Assembly (NCBI GenBank): GCA_964606665.1 | Contig: CAZSHS010000009.1 | Span: forward strand, 35,586 to 99,585 | DNA: 64,000 nt | DNA from: Aved-18 sp964606665 | Lineage (GTDB): Bacteria > Cyanobacteriota > Vampirovibrionia > Obscuribacterales > Obscuribacteraceae | Reading direction: 5' to 3' | Shown: positions 8,902-17,205 of the stretch, piece after piece | How the letters are laid out: each line of letters starts with the position of its first letter | How positions within the stretch are numbered: position 1 is the stretch's first letter | Made by a program: the position numbers and the translations under genes | Notes under the pieces: generated by a model | Told to the model about the DNA's origin: nothing | Seen by the model: the letters and a program-made list of their open reading frames with translations, nothing else | The model's database searches: none

Positions 8902-9212
8902 ATGCATGAGCGACCGATTGATTTTCCCGACTCACTTATCGCTTCTGTAATCAAGAAAAATTACGACTTAACTGTCACCGGAATTACTTTTCTGGACTTG
9001 GGAGCCGATGCATGGGCCTGGACCTATCGCTGGCAATCAACGACATCGCCGAGTTCGCCATGCAAGTATTGACGCGACCGGATCTCGGAAAAGCCTGTCG
9101 CAAAGAGGCTCTTGAATACTTCATGTCCTTATTCATGCCAGGCAACATTGTTATGCAAGCAATTGAATCCGATTCCAGACCTTTAGAGTCCCCTCGGATT
9201 AATAATCTATAA
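8902..9212 (+). pseudogene. Remnant of an aminoglycoside-phosphotransferase-like gene
   Basis: Two pieces of what looks like one gene are joined out of frame. From the ATG at 8902 an open frame gives an N-terminal piece that includes GADAWAWTYR, like the start of the small-molecule phosphotransferase (APH) fold, and it stops at 9070-9072. In a second frame, from about 9024 to 9212, a piece with AINDIAEFAMQVL resembles the C-terminal helices of the same fold. The 200 or so residues carrying the catalytic loop are missing. The join is near 9020-9030. The family assignment is from memory of APH sequences and is moderate. Either piece alone could also be a chance frame. Confidence 0.5.
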
Positions 9213-9385
9213 TCACGAGCGTTTCTATATCGCCCAAATATCTAGAAAATTACAATCTTATCCACTTTACATTTTGAGGTTTCAAGTATGTAGCGTGATA
9301 TCATTTTGCAAATGGAAAATCGCCATTAAAATGGATGAAGATTCTAATGGTAGCTATGTTCAACGTAAGAAGGGGGGTTACTTAG

Positions 9386-9874
9386 TTGGCTCGGGCCATT
9401 TATCCAGGGTCTTTTGATCCAATGACTCTCGGGCATCTCGATATAGTGAAAAGAGCTAGCCAACTCTTTGATGAAGTTATGATGGCGGTCGTCGCCAATC
9501 CTGGTAAAGCACCACTTTTGCCGATGGAAGTCAGAGTAAACCTCATTGAAGAAGCAGTAAGGGAAATCCCCAATGTTAAAGTCGGCTCATTTCAAGGTCT
9601 TTTAGTCGATTTCGCAAAACAAAACAACGTGTCGTGCGTGATTCGAGGACTTAGAGCTATATCTGATTTCGAAGCAGAGTTAGGAATGGCACAAACCAAT
9701 AAAACTCTTTTACCTGAACTAGAAACTATATTTCTGATGACCAAAGCCGAGTATTCTTTTATAAGCTCGTCAACAGTCAAAGAAATTGTCCGCCTAGGCG
9801 GAGACGTTACGAAATTTGTTCCGTCCGTAGTAAATGACCATTTGAAGAGGCAATTTAGCAGAGGCATATCGTAA
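9386..9874 (+). CDS. coaD: Phosphopantetheine adenylyltransferase
   Basis: Joins ATP and 4'-phosphopantetheine to form dephospho-CoA, the penultimate step of coenzyme A synthesis. The 162 residues match the family. YPGSFDPMTLGHLDI at residues 6-20 contains the TxGH nucleotidyltransferase motif, CVIRGLRAISDFE lies near 87-99, and the SSSTVKEI motif is near 128-135. The start is TTG at 9386, chosen because GAAGGGGGG lies 9-18 bases upstream and the family begins directly with this segment. The DivIVA-like gene follows 4 bases after the stop. A similar coaD-coiled-coil neighbourhood is familiar from cyanobacteria. Confidence 0.96.
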   Translation: MARAIYPGSFDPMTLGHLDIVKRASQLFDEVMMAVVANPGKAPLLPMEVRVNLIEEAVREIPNVKVGSFQGLLVDFAKQNNVSCVIRGLRAISDFEAELGMAQTNKTLLPELETIFLMTKAEYSFISSSTVKEIVRLGGDVTKFVPSVVNDHLKRQFSRGIS

Positions 9875-9878
9875 GACA

Positions 9879-10631
9879 ATGACGACACTAATTACTCCAA
9901 CTGCCAACAACCAACAACAAGTTGCGCAGCCAGGAAACCAAACCCAGATGTATAAGCAAACCACTGTGTACAAGCACATGGACTTGCTAGAGCACCTCAT
10001 TGAGGATGCTGCCGGGTTCTATAAATACAAATTGATCAATGCCGATGACTTTCTCGATGTACTCGATAAAGCTCGCGCCAGATTGCCCGAAGAATTGACC
10101 GACGCAGCCGACGTCCTTGCGCAGCGCGATAATTTGATGGCTGAAGCTCAGCGTCGTGCCGAGCAAATCATCGGTCAGTCCAAAAGACAAGCTGAAGCTA
10201 TGCTTCAAGAATCAGAATTATTGAAGGCAGTTCAAGCTGAAGTTGAGCGAATCCGCAAGCAAGTGGTCACTGAAATTGACCAGATGCGTCGCGAAGCTCT
10301 CTCTGAAGCAGAACGCATTCGTATGGAAGCCGACGAAGATGCCCAACGCATCAAAGAAGGCGCCGATCATTACGCCGAGGCAGTACTTACAAGAATTGAA
10401 AGTGACATCGCCGTCATCACTCAACACATTCAAGAATCGCATGGTATCGTCAAAAACGGACAGCGCTTATTGGGTCAAGCCAAAAGAACATCTAATCTTG
10501 GTTTGAATGTTCAGATGCCGATGAGTCCCACCAGTTCTATGCAGGGCTTGCAAGCCATGCAACCGATGCAACCCATGCCTGGCATATTTCCTCCAGCGCA
10601 ATTCAGCCCCGGACCAGGTAACACACCTTAA
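9879..10631 (+). CDS. DivIVA/Cdv3-like coiled-coil protein
   Basis: A protein of 250 residues. The first 30 are low in complexity and Gln rich. Residues 35-75 form a compact segment. Residues 80-200 are a long amphipathic coiled coil rich in Ala, Glu, Arg and Gln, and the tail is Met/Pro/Gln rich. This composition is like the cyanobacterial division protein Cdv3 and DivIVA-like proteins, and also like the b subunit of ATP synthase, with which such proteins are often confused. It has no membrane helix, which argues against the b subunit. It is transcribed with coaD (4-base gap) and ends at a strong terminator. A role in cell shape or division is inference. Confidence 0.75.
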   Translation: MTTLITPTANNQQQVAQPGNQTQMYKQTTVYKHMDLLEHLIEDAAGFYKYKLINADDFLDVLDKARARLPEELTDAADVLAQRDNLMAEAQRRAEQIIGQSKRQAEAMLQESELLKAVQAEVERIRKQVVTEIDQMRREALSEAERIRMEADEDAQRIKEGADHYAEAVLTRIESDIAVITQHIQESHGIVKNGQRLLGQAKRTSNLGLNVQMPMSPTSSMQGLQAMQPMQPMPGIFPPAQFSPGPGNTP

Positions 10632-10652
10632 GTCAAAGGCATAAACGAAATT

Positions 10653-10682
10653 AAAAAACGCGGTGTCACCACCGCGTTTTTT
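10653..10682. terminator. Bidirectional rho-independent terminator
   Basis: CGCGGTG at 10659-10665 and CACCGCG at 10670-10676 form a perfect seven-pair stem with a four-base loop. It is flanked by six A on the left and six T on the right, so it can serve both the plus-strand DivIVA-like gene and the convergent beta-lactamase-fold gene. Confidence 0.92.
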
Positions 10683-10710
10683 GTATTTCTGTTTGAACGA
10701 GTAGCTTGAA

Positions 10711-11859
10711 TTAAGCGAATCTACGTCTCTTCTTCTTGTTCTTCGATGCGATTAGTTTGTGCACGTTCTTATGTTTGGCACGAGCAATGTGGTGGCGTGA
10801 GTGGTGCTTCGCAATATGGACTCTAGCTTTGGGAGCAAAAGCAGTTTCAGGAATAGACATAGTGTCATTCTCAAACTGGTTATATGTAATTGCAGCCATC
10901 CTACGAATCAGATTACTAGCGGAAGAATCGTTGCGACGACGTTGAACTTGAATAGCGATACCAATTCGCTTACCACTAGGGGTGGTGACAATGCCAGCAT
11001 CACCAACCATGATACCGATAGTGCCTGTCTTGTGAATAATTTCTGCTGCAGGGTCAATTGCTCCTATTCCTTGCGGCAACATAGAGCGATTTTTGCAATG
11101 ACCCATCAGTTCATACATGAAAGCCTTGCTTTCCTGGTTAATCACATCGCCCTTGTCGATGCGAGCCATCAAAAAGACCTGATCATATGGACAGGTTAAG
11201 TTAGTACCCTCGATATCAACTAGATAGTTGTTTATCTTAGTCTCTCTCATGCCCCATTTTTTGAATTCGCGATTGAGCTTAGATTTGCCGCCCAGATACT
11301 CTATGAGCATATTGGTGGCAGTGTTGTCCGAAATGGTCATCATGAGTTGAGCTGCATTACGCGCAGTGATTTTGGTGCCTAATTTTCTCCACTGCAAATG
11401 ACCAGAGCCACTTGTCACAACTTCTTTTTTGATTTCGAGCATATCGTCAAGACTGGCTTCACCACGCTCGCATGCCGTGAGTAAACTTACAAGTATTGGA
11501 ACTTTGATGATACTAGCAGCGGAGAATGCTTTGTTTCCGTTTACATCGACATATTCGCCTGAATCCAAATCCACGGCATATATTCCAGCAATACTGGTCT
11601 TGGATTTGTTCATGTTTACGAGTTCTTCACTCAATTGCGAAAGCTCGCTTGCCGGCTCAAAAGGAGCCTCTATTGGCGCTTCGGGCTCAGAAGTGGGATC
11701 AGCCTGAATGCCTTGCTGACTGACCCAAATCTGGGTAAAAGCAATTGAGCCCGCAAACACCATGTACTTAATCAGTCTCTGACCAGGAGGCAGAGGGCGC
11801 TTTTTGCGAGGCTTTTGAGGGGTTACTTTCTTACTAAATTTCTTCAGGATGCCAATCAT
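10711..11859 (-). CDS. Class A beta-lactamase-fold serine hydrolase, membrane anchored
   Basis: Belongs to the penicillin-recognising serine hydrolase fold. SIIK (the SxxK nucleophile motif) is near residues 116-119, SDN near 177-179 and KTG near 277-279. An N-terminal basic stretch and hydrophobic helix (about 30-48) give a membrane anchor, and an acidic Pro/Glu linker leads to the domain outside. The omega loop lacks the usual ExxLN; a Glu occurs near 217 in IEGTNL, so true beta-lactamase activity is uncertain. The last 45 residues are strongly basic, with many His, Lys and Arg, which is unusual. I start at the ATG at 11859; a TTG immediately precedes it. The gene is convergent with the DivIVA-like gene. 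Confidence 0.85.
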   Translation of the reverse strand: MIGILKKFSKKVTPQKPRKKRPLPPGQRLIKYMVFAGSIAFTQIWVSQQGIQADPTSEPEAPIEAPFEPASELSQLSEELVNMNKSKTSIAGIYAVDLDSGEYVDVNGNKAFSAASIIKVPILVSLLTACERGEASLDDMLEIKKEVVTSGSGHLQWRKLGTKITARNAAQLMMTISDNTATNMLIEYLGGKSKLNREFKKWGMRETKINNYLVDIEGTNLTCPYDQVFLMARIDKGDVINQESKAFMYELMGHCKNRSMLPQGIGAIDPAAEIIHKTGTIGIMVGDAGIVTTPSGKRIGIAIQVQRRRNDSSASNLIRRMAAITYNQFENDTMSIPETAFAPKARVHIAKHHSRHHIARAKHKNVHKLIASKNKKKRRRFA

Positions 11860-11925
11860 CAACCACGACCGCTACTAAGAAAACTACAAAAATAAAACGA
11901 GTATTTTACTATTCTAATTCAAGAT

Positions 11926-12930
11926 TCAAGATAAAGCTCCTGTTTCAGATGAAATTTTAGGTTTGCCTCTAGGTACAAACAGATATGCAGCAAGACCCAC
12001 AGCAGTAGCCAAACTCACAAGAATTTTGGCATTAACCGGCAAATCAGTTCTAGGCGAAACAAATCCCTCAATAGAGCCTGCAATTAGGAGCATCGGCACT
12101 GTTCCGGCAAAAATAGCAAAAGCAATGCGAGCACCAACTTTTAATGAATCAGGCCACCTTAATTTTCCAGGAAACAGCATATGCTTTCCTAAAACCAGTC
12201 CAGCACCGCCACTAATGAAAATAGCACTCAATTCAAGCACACCGTGCCCTGCCACAAATGCCATCAAGGGTAATGCCATGCCGTGCAATTGACAGACACC
12301 AAATGTACTACCAATAGACATCCCGTTCACAATCAAAATATAGATGGTGCCAAAGCCAAAAGTAATACCAAGTGCAAACGCAAGAATAGAAACGCGAATA
12401 TTATTTGTAGCAATCATTCCAAAAGCAGTCGGACTTTGGTCTTGTGCAGCATCAGTCCACATGTGCTTCTTCTCGATCATGTCCCACATATCTTCATTTA
12501 CAATAGGCTCTCCTTTTTTGATTTCGAGCTGAGCGAACGTGGGATCCTTTTGCACCATGTAATAAGAGCCGACACATGGAATTGTGAAAAGCAAAAATCC
12601 AAGCGCGATGTAAAAAATATTTTGGCGCACTAAATAAGGAAAACCGATCCATAAAAAGTGAAACAAGTCCTTCCACCTGTTTTTGTCCCTCTGATACACT
12701 TGATTGTGCGCGCGCACCACCAGATTGTTCAAATAGCCCTCGACCTCAGCACCCAGCTTAAGCGCCCGCGCCCTCGACAAATCTGCCGATGTCACTCTGT
12801 AAAGTCGTCCCAGGTCTTTCAATTGCGCATTATCAAGCTTGCCAATACCAAAGCGGTCGAGGATTTTCAACAAGTCCTCAAGCATTGTCCATTCAGGTTT
12901 TCTTTGACTAATCCAACGTTCTAAGTTCAT
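11926..12930 (-). CDS. SpoIIM-family membrane protein
   Basis: A membrane protein of 334 residues of the stage II sporulation protein M family (SpoIIM/DUF95). The cytoplasmic N-terminal 90 residues are helical and charged (DLGRLYRVTSADLSRAR). Five or so membrane helices follow from about residue 105 to 325, with the typical FGLGTI-like turn (ALGITFGFGTIYIL) and HGVLELSAIF. The family is widespread in bacteria that do not sporulate. There it is commonly coupled to RDD-family and MoxR/DUF58 genes. Here the RDD gene lies divergently, 7 bases from the start codon, so the two share a promoter region. The function outside Bacillus is not settled. Confidence 0.9.
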   Translation of the reverse strand: MNLERWISQRKPEWTMLEDLLKILDRFGIGKLDNAQLKDLGRLYRVTSADLSRARALKLGAEVEGYLNNLVVRAHNQVYQRDKNRWKDLFHFLWIGFPYLVRQNIFYIALGFLLFTIPCVGSYYMVQKDPTFAQLEIKKGEPIVNEDMWDMIEKKHMWTDAAQDQSPTAFGMIATNNIRVSILAFALGITFGFGTIYILIVNGMSIGSTFGVCQLHGMALPLMAFVAGHGVLELSAIFISGGAGLVLGKHMLFPGKLRWPDSLKVGARIAFAIFAGTVPMLLIAGSIEGFVSPRTDLPVNAKILVSLATAVGLAAYLFVPRGKPKISSETGALS

Positions 12931-12937
12931 TCAATTT

Positions 12938-13720
12938 ATGATTAAGCCCGACTATTCGATTTCTACCCCTGAAAATGTCGACCTACACCTTGAGCTGGCC
13001 GGACTGGGCAATCGCATATTGGCAGCCTTGATCGACCAGATTATTCAAGCCCTCTCCATATTGGCATTCGTCATCGTCATGCTCCTTATTTGCTTGGGCA
13101 TCGACAAAATGGGATTGCCCACCGAAACCAAAAGCAAAGTATTCGTTTACATAGGCATGTTTGCCATATTCGTTGTTTTCGTCATCCATACAGGTTACAG
13201 CATCATTTTCGAAGGTCTCTGGCAAGGTCAAACCCCCGGCAAGCGTCTTACCCATATTCGGGTGGTCGAAGCAAACGGACAACCAATCGGCTGGCCTTCG
13301 GTATTTATTCGCAATCTTATTCGCATAATCGATACAGGACTTGCATTCATCGGACTTTTAATCATGCTCATCGACAAGCACGAGCGCAGACTTGGCGACA
13401 TGGCAGCCGGCACCATAGTCATTCGCGAGCGCACCCAGGACCTTTCGCTCGACAAAATCAATTTAGAAACAAGCCCTAAAGCAGATCAACTGCTCGACAT
13501 CGGTCGTCTTAGCCCACAAGACTACGACCTGCTGCTTCAGTTCTTGCGCCGACGCAAAAAACTTGCAGTCGAGTACCGCCCAAAACTTGCCGTGCAACTT
13601 GAGACTTATCTTCGCGACAAATTAGACCGCAAGATGCAAAGCGAAGACACGATCAACGCAAAGCCCGAGGAGTTTCTCGAAATTGTTTACGCGTCCTATC
13701 AAGAGCGCGCAAACAGCTAA
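12938..13720 (+). CDS. RDD-family membrane protein
   Basis: The RDD domain spans about residues 12-170, with three hydrophobic helices at roughly 25-55, 65-95 and 120-145. GLGNRILAALIDQI carries the Arg and Asp signature, and GQTPGKRLTHIRVV and ERRLGDMAAGTIVI are the other conserved motifs. The C-terminal 90 residues are soluble, charged and helical. The gene is divergent from the SpoIIM-like gene with 7 bases between start codons. This pairing is common in bacterial genomes, which suggests that the two membrane proteins work together. The proposed roles in transport or envelope maintenance are not shown by the sequence. Confidence 0.9.
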   Translation: MIKPDYSISTPENVDLHLELAGLGNRILAALIDQIIQALSILAFVIVMLLICLGIDKMGLPTETKSKVFVYIGMFAIFVVFVIHTGYSIIFEGLWQGQTPGKRLTHIRVVEANGQPIGWPSVFIRNLIRIIDTGLAFIGLLIMLIDKHERRLGDMAAGTIVIRERTQDLSLDKINLETSPKADQLLDIGRLSPQDYDLLLQFLRRRKKLAVEYRPKLAVQLETYLRDKLDRKMQSEDTINAKPEEFLEIVYASYQERANS

Positions 13721-13737
13721 TTCGATTTACCGAATTA

Positions 13738-14856
13738 TTATCTCTCTTCGATTGGAACGTATTTAAGATCCATCAGCCCGATGTAATCGGCGTCTGGTCT
13801 AATTAGTTTGTTATTGGCGTACTGCTCCAGAATATGAGCGGTCCAACCCGAGATTCTAGCAATTGCAAAAATTGGGGTGAACAAGTCATCGGCAATACCC
13901 AACTGGTAATAGACCGAAGCTGAATAGAAGTCGACGTTTGCGTTCAAGCCTTTGTCTTTTTTGACCAGGTCTTGAATTTTTACCGACATGTCATAGAACT
14001 TGGTGTCACCTTTCATTTTGCCGAGTTCTTCAGACATTTTTTTGAGGTGAACAGCACGCGGATCGAGTGTGTGATACACACGATGACCAAAGCCCATGAC
14101 CTTTTTCTTGTCTTCAAGCATCTTGGCGATATAAGGCTCAACATTGTCGACAGTGCCGATATCGAGAAGCATTCTGATAACTTCCTGATTAGCTCCGCCG
14201 TGAAGAGGTCCTTTGAGAGCACCAATAGCGGCAACTACAGCAGAGTGCATGTCTGTCAAAGTTCCAGCAGCTACGCGAGCGGCAAAGGTCGAAGCATTGA
14301 AGCTGTGCTCAGCATGAAGGACAAGAGCGACATCAAGAGATTTTGTTGCCACTGGATCTGGCTCTTTGCCAGCATGAAGAAGGTGAAGAAAACTGCCAGC
14401 AGTGCTGTGCTCAGCCTTAGGCTTGACACACTCGCGACCGTTTCTAATACAGTCCCAATAAGCAACAATTGTGGGGAACTGGGCTGTGAGCTTGATTGCT
14501 TTGCGAATGTTGGCTTTGCTGTCCATGTCTTCAGCATCAGGATCGTACATAGAAAGCATGGATACTGCCGTTCTGAGCACTTCCATCGGCACGGCGTCCT
14601 TTGGAAAGGACTTCATCATTTTGGTCACTTCGTCTGGAATAGCTCTGTTAGCGCCAAGCTCTTCTTTGAGAGTCTCAAGCTCTTTCTTGCGCGGCAAGCG
14701 ACCGTTCCACAAAAGATAGACGACTTCTTCGTAATTGGATTTCTCAGCCAATTCGTGAATGTCGTAACCCTGGTAAATCAGTTTTCCTTCATCGCCCAAA
14801 ATTTCACAAATTTTCGAAGATGCGGCTACTACGTGCTCCAGACCTGCGTTAACCAT
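13738..14856 (-). CDS. gltA: Citrate synthase
   Basis: Condenses acetyl-CoA and oxaloacetate to citrate, entering the TCA cycle. Catalytic segments are present: HAEHSFNASTFA carries the first active-site His, GFGHRVYHTLDPRA the second His and the substrate-binding Arg, and VDFYSASVYY the Asp. At about 372 residues it fits the short bacterial/archaeal class (CitZ-like). I take the ATG at 14856, where homologues begin; a TTG at 14889 would add 11 residues. AGGAG lies 13 bases before the ATG. It is convergent with the RDD gene. The opposite strand carries a 369-codon open frame that is a shadow. Confidence 0.96.
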   Translation of the reverse strand: MVNAGLEHVVAASSKICEILGDEGKLIYQGYDIHELAEKSNYEEVVYLLWNGRLPRKKELETLKEELGANRAIPDEVTKMMKSFPKDAVPMEVLRTAVSMLSMYDPDAEDMDSKANIRKAIKLTAQFPTIVAYWDCIRNGRECVKPKAEHSTAGSFLHLLHAGKEPDPVATKSLDVALVLHAEHSFNASTFAARVAAGTLTDMHSAVVAAIGALKGPLHGGANQEVIRMLLDIGTVDNVEPYIAKMLEDKKKVMGFGHRVYHTLDPRAVHLKKMSEELGKMKGDTKFYDMSVKIQDLVKKDKGLNANVDFYSASVYYQLGIADDLFTPIFAIARISGWTAHILEQYANNKLIRPDADYIGLMDLKYVPIEER

Positions 14857-15002
14857 AGTTGTTTCCAAGCTCCTCTCGGCTCCTTCCAATCTACTTTGGA
14901 GATTAATACTGGATTTTATACACCAAATGACAACATTTCGCGGGCAATCATAGTGTTATCTTCATTGTGTTGGCGAGAAATCAGCGTTTTTTTGGATAAG
15001 AA

Positions 15003-17189
15003 ATGGCTAAATTTAAAGACATTTCGAAAAAAACCGGACTGCAAGACCTTGATAGCGCTGCAGCATTTGTTGACATCCTAGCAAAGCAAGGCGTCAACTC
15101 ACTAGATAAATGTATCTGGTTCGCAGCCTGCTATTGCCTGGCCTATCGCGCTATTCGACCTGCAAATCTGGACGGGGTAAGCCTTTCACAAATTGAAGCA
15201 CTTTCGCCAGCTTGTGCAGTAGATTCAAGTCCCCTGGCATCGAGCGTTGGTCAATATTTAAATAGACTTGCTTCAAGTTTTGGACCCACCCAATCGCTCA
15301 AGCTAGATTTTTCTCCTGGGGCCGATTTTTTTCACTGCCTTCTTCCTGCCTGGATTTTTCAAATACTGACTCAGAGCAAAGCCAAAACTACTTATACAGA
15401 AGCTCGCCAATCCAGATCTTTCGAGGAACTGCCAAGACTAACTCAGTGGTTCACTCCGTCTTGGGCATCGTCTTATCTTGCCGACCAAGTTATATCGTCT
15501 AAGACTCAAACTTTTCTTGACCCTGCCTGTGGTGGCGGTCACATTCTGGTCGAAACACTAAAGGCTTTTTGCCAGAAAAATAAACTGAGCCCAAGTCAAG
15601 CTCTAGAGCGAATATGGGGATTAGATGTCGAACCGGGTCTAATCAAATTATCTGCACTTTCACTTTATTTGTGCGCTTTAGATTTAAACAATTACAAATT
15701 CGATTCGACTCTTTCTATACCAAATTTATTTTGCATCGAATCGCAAGATGCCGAAATGGGAAGTCTAATTTTGGGCTTAAAGAACTTGTCCTACTCTCTT
15801 ATTCGATACGACGGCACCATACTCGAAGCATCTTCTTTGCCAGACAAATTCGATGCAATTGCAGCAAATCCGCCATATTTAGGTTATCGGTTAATGCCAA
15901 AAAAAATGGTGGCATTCTTGAGATCAGAATATAAAGACGCGCATTATGACATGTACTCGGCGTTTCTTGAGTTAGCAACTAGACTAATTAATCCGTCTGG
16001 AAAAATCTCTTTCATTTGTCAGCAAAGTTTTTTAAGTATCACTAGATATGAAACACTCCGAAAAAAACTATTGGCTAGCTTCAACATCACATCGCTTGTA
16101 AGCCTCGGCGCAGGGGCGTTCCAATCAAGAAGCGGCGAGAAAGTAAGTAGTGTGATTGTCACGCTCGAATATTCAAAACAAATTTATCACTTAGCGCATA
16201 TCGATCTGCGTGACCAAGCGAACAAACGCATTGCCTCAAAAAGCGGCATTAAATCTATATCTTCGCAATTAATTCAAGGCAGAGAAATGGAAGAAACTAG
16301 CCGACTTATCGCCGGATCGCCGATACTTCCAGACTGCCCTCAAGATATTGCTCAACTTTTTTGTCGACTGCCTCAACTTGACCATGATGAGCACGGTATA
16401 ACAGTTACCAACGGAATGTTTACCTGCGACAATAAGCGTTTCGTAAAACATTTTAGTGAAATAACAGATTTCGAAAAGGAAGATTACGTACCCTACGATA
16501 AAGGCGGCGGACAAAAATGGTTTGCCTCAACGCCATACCGGTTGTGGTGGAAGGACCAAGGAGAGTCTATTCGAAAGTTAAGAGTAGAGCGGGGACAATC
16601 GAGAACGTTGCCTGGCGAAGATTTTTATTTTAAGCAAGGCATTACCTACTCTTACATAGGAACGCGCGGATTCAAAGCTCGCTTATTGAGCCCAGGTAGC
16701 GTTTTTGATATAGCAAGCTCATCACTATTCTGCCAGGATGAAACAAAATTGAATTACTTGCTTGGATTTTTGAATTCGTCTCTTGTAATTTTTATTCTTG
16801 GGCAATTGAATCCCACCGTCAATTTCCAGATTGGAGACATTCGTCGGATCCCCTACTGCAAGCCAGATTCAAAAATTGTTGAAGATATAAACTCAATCGT
16901 CTCCAAATCCATTGAACTTGCTTCAATGTTCGACAAAATCAATCCTGACTCTCCGGCCTTTGATTCAAACCAGAATATGTTGGGTCGAGAAAGAACAATT
17001 GAGAACATCTCTAAATTCATAAATAATCTAAACTTGCAAGAAAAACATCTACAAAATGAAATAGATGAAATTGTCTTTGAACTATATTCGGTATCATCGA
17101 AAACCAGAACACTGATCAAAGAAAATTACTGGGTAAAAAACTCTGATAAATTTCTTCGCGATCTATCTGCTCTTCCCCAGGAAAAATGA
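15003..17189 (+). CDS. Eco57I-like N6-adenine DNA methyltransferase
   Basis: A DNA methyltransferase of 728 residues in the TaqI/Eco57I/PglX class, which methylates adenine N6. The SAM-binding motif I is FLDPACGGGH at residues 171-180. The catalytic motif IV is NPPY at 289-292, followed by a helical TRD-like C-terminal half (about 440-680) with QIGDIRRIPY near 612-621. Residues 1-130 are an N-terminal helical region without a nuclease motif that I can see. No restriction subunit lies beside it. A paralogue sits at 61726-63694 and shares the core and TRD motifs, such as IFDxxASxxF and LNSSL. It is probably an orphan methyltransferase; part of a dispersed defence system is possible but unsupported. 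Confidence 0.9.
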   Translation: MAKFKDISKKTGLQDLDSAAAFVDILAKQGVNSLDKCIWFAACYCLAYRAIRPANLDGVSLSQIEALSPACAVDSSPLASSVGQYLNRLASSFGPTQSLKLDFSPGADFFHCLLPAWIFQILTQSKAKTTYTEARQSRSFEELPRLTQWFTPSWASSYLADQVISSKTQTFLDPACGGGHILVETLKAFCQKNKLSPSQALERIWGLDVEPGLIKLSALSLYLCALDLNNYKFDSTLSIPNLFCIESQDAEMGSLILGLKNLSYSLIRYDGTILEASSLPDKFDAIAANPPYLGYRLMPKKMVAFLRSEYKDAHYDMYSAFLELATRLINPSGKISFICQQSFLSITRYETLRKKLLASFNITSLVSLGAGAFQSRSGEKVSSVIVTLEYSKQIYHLAHIDLRDQANKRIASKSGIKSISSQLIQGREMEETSRLIAGSPILPDCPQDIAQLFCRLPQLDHDEHGITVTNGMFTCDNKRFVKHFSEITDFEKEDYVPYDKGGGQKWFASTPYRLWWKDQGESIRKLRVERGQSRTLPGEDFYFKQGITYSYIGTRGFKARLLSPGSVFDIASSSLFCQDETKLNYLLGFLNSSLVIFILGQLNPTVNFQIGDIRRIPYCKPDSKIVEDINSIVSKSIELASMFDKINPDSPAFDSNQNMLGRERTIENISKFINNLNLQEKHLQNEIDEIVFELYSVSSKTRTLIKENYWVKNSDKFLRDLSALPQEK

Positions 17190-17205
17190 TACTCAATAGG
17201 CGCTT

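Noticed and set aside
13972..15081. 369-codon plus-strand open frame opposite citrate synthase
   Set aside because: It lies almost entirely antisense to a firm citrate synthase, has no domain, and its composition reflects the opposing codons.
15003..17189. Reading the Eco57I-like methyltransferase as BREX PglX
   Set aside because: The core motifs fit the wider class, but no PglZ, BrxC or BrxL gene is nearby, so BREX is not supported.
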